A stretch of DNA of 5,756 nt from Bryobacterales bacterium (GTDB lineage: Bacteria > Acidobacteriota > Terriglobia > Bryobacterales > Bryobacteraceae), in NCBI GenBank assembly GCA_003132905.1, contig PKZC01000424.1:16816-22571 (forward strand), read 5' to 3'. A model generated the notes under the pieces. It made no database searches and had not been told where the DNA came from. It saw only the letters and a list, made by a program, of their open reading frames with translations. This document shows, piece after piece, positions 5,546 through 5,756 of the stretch. Position 1 is the stretch's first letter. Each line of letters starts with the position of its first letter. A program made the position numbers and the translations under genes.

Positions 5546-5756
5546 CGCCGCTGGTTTCCAAACTCGCGATCAGATGGGTGTGTTTATACTTGCGCGCCAG
5601 ATCCAGCGCCGTCTGCCCGTCTTTGGTTCGCACGTCCGCGCGAGCGCCCGATTTCAACAGCAGATCGATCATGGCCGAATCGCCGAAATCGATCGAAGCG
5701 GCATAGAGCAGCGGCGTGAATCCGATTTTGTCGGCATGGTTCACATCCGCGCCGCG
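5517..5756 (-). CDS. Ankyrin-repeat protein, C-terminal part (5' end outside window)
   Basis: The last 79 residues of a protein read on the minus strand; the frame is open through the right edge. It enters with RGADVNHADKIGFTPLLYAA, the end of one ankyrin repeat and the start of the next. The next repeat runs to LLLKSGARADVR, and a final repeat (TKDGQTALDLARKYKHTHLIASLE) caps the array. The central repeat has ASIDFGDSAMIDLLLK in its helices, two or so residues longer than the canonical loop. GTG at 5744 is an internal valine of the GADVN turn and not a start. Ankyrin repeats bind proteins; the partner and any other domain lie outside the window. The stop at 5517-5519 falls inside the 3' end of the exported-protein gene, a convergent overlap of 29 bp. 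Confidence 0.87.
   Translation of the reverse strand, partial: RGADVNHADKIGFTPLLYAASIDFGDSAMIDLLLKSGARADVRTKDGQTALDLARKYKHTHLIASLETSGVTVGRFPAQ
5531..5552. terminator. Possible bidirectional hairpin between convergent genes
   Basis: AGCGGC (5531-5536) and GCCGCT (5547-5552) are perfect inverted copies around a 10-base loop that contains the stop of the exported-protein gene. TGGTTT follows on the plus strand, so there is no true T-run. The site lies where transcripts of the two convergent genes meet, which suits a shared weak or Rho-assisted terminator. A chance GC-rich repeat is equally possible. Confidence 0.25.

Noticed and set aside
5578..5595. TTTATACTTGCG resembling the TATACTTGC upstream of the esterase, as a shared promoter motif
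   Set aside because: The second copy lies inside the ankyrin coding sequence on the minus strand (codons of KYKH). The match is short and best explained by chance.

Overview
The window is about 5.8 kb of GC-rich bacterial chromosome with seven protein genes packed closely together. Six lie on the plus strand and one, cut by the right edge, on the minus strand. The mix suggests an acidobacterium of the Solibacter/Bryobacter type: a rhodanese with a CGCCP loop, a secreted type B carboxylesterase, a b-type cytochrome paired with a Tat-exported molybdoenzyme, an M50-CBS protease, and a small exported protein with a KDGSYQLVREY start. That placement rests on remembered resemblance of protein families, not on a search. 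No RNA gene, mobile element, CRISPR array or prophage sign is visible.

Layout. (1) 1-381: the C-terminal part of a rhodanese-like protein that begins outside the window. (2) 382-448: a short gap with an inverted repeat, a possible -10 box and a strong ribosome binding site. (3) 449-1975: a secreted carboxylesterase with a full Ser-Glu-His triad. Its last 20 codons are out of frame; the natural C-terminus continues in the -1 frame to 1986. (4) 2041-2802 and 2799-3557: a two-gene unit joined by an ATGA overlap, encoding a four-helix di-heme cytochrome b and a periplasmic sulfite-oxidase-fold molybdoenzyme (YedY/MsrP-like). A possible extended -10 promoter sits so close to the cytochrome ATG that the message could be leaderless. 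(5) About 3635-4744: a site-2 (M50) membrane protease with two CBS domains, followed after 3 bases by (6) 4748-5545, an exported protein of unknown function. (7) 5517-5756, minus strand: the C-terminal ankyrin repeats of a larger protein, overlapping gene 6 tail to tail by 29 bp.

How they work together. The clearest functional pair is cytochrome b plus molybdoenzyme. The membrane cytochrome would exchange electrons between the quinone pool and the exported Mo enzyme, by analogy with MsrPQ but with an unrelated type of membrane partner. The protease and the exported protein are probably co-transcribed, but their relationship is unknown. The esterase and the rhodanese look like independent envelope or periplasmic functions.

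The most solid unexpected observation is the C-terminal frameshift in the esterase. I see no convincing new multi-gene system here.
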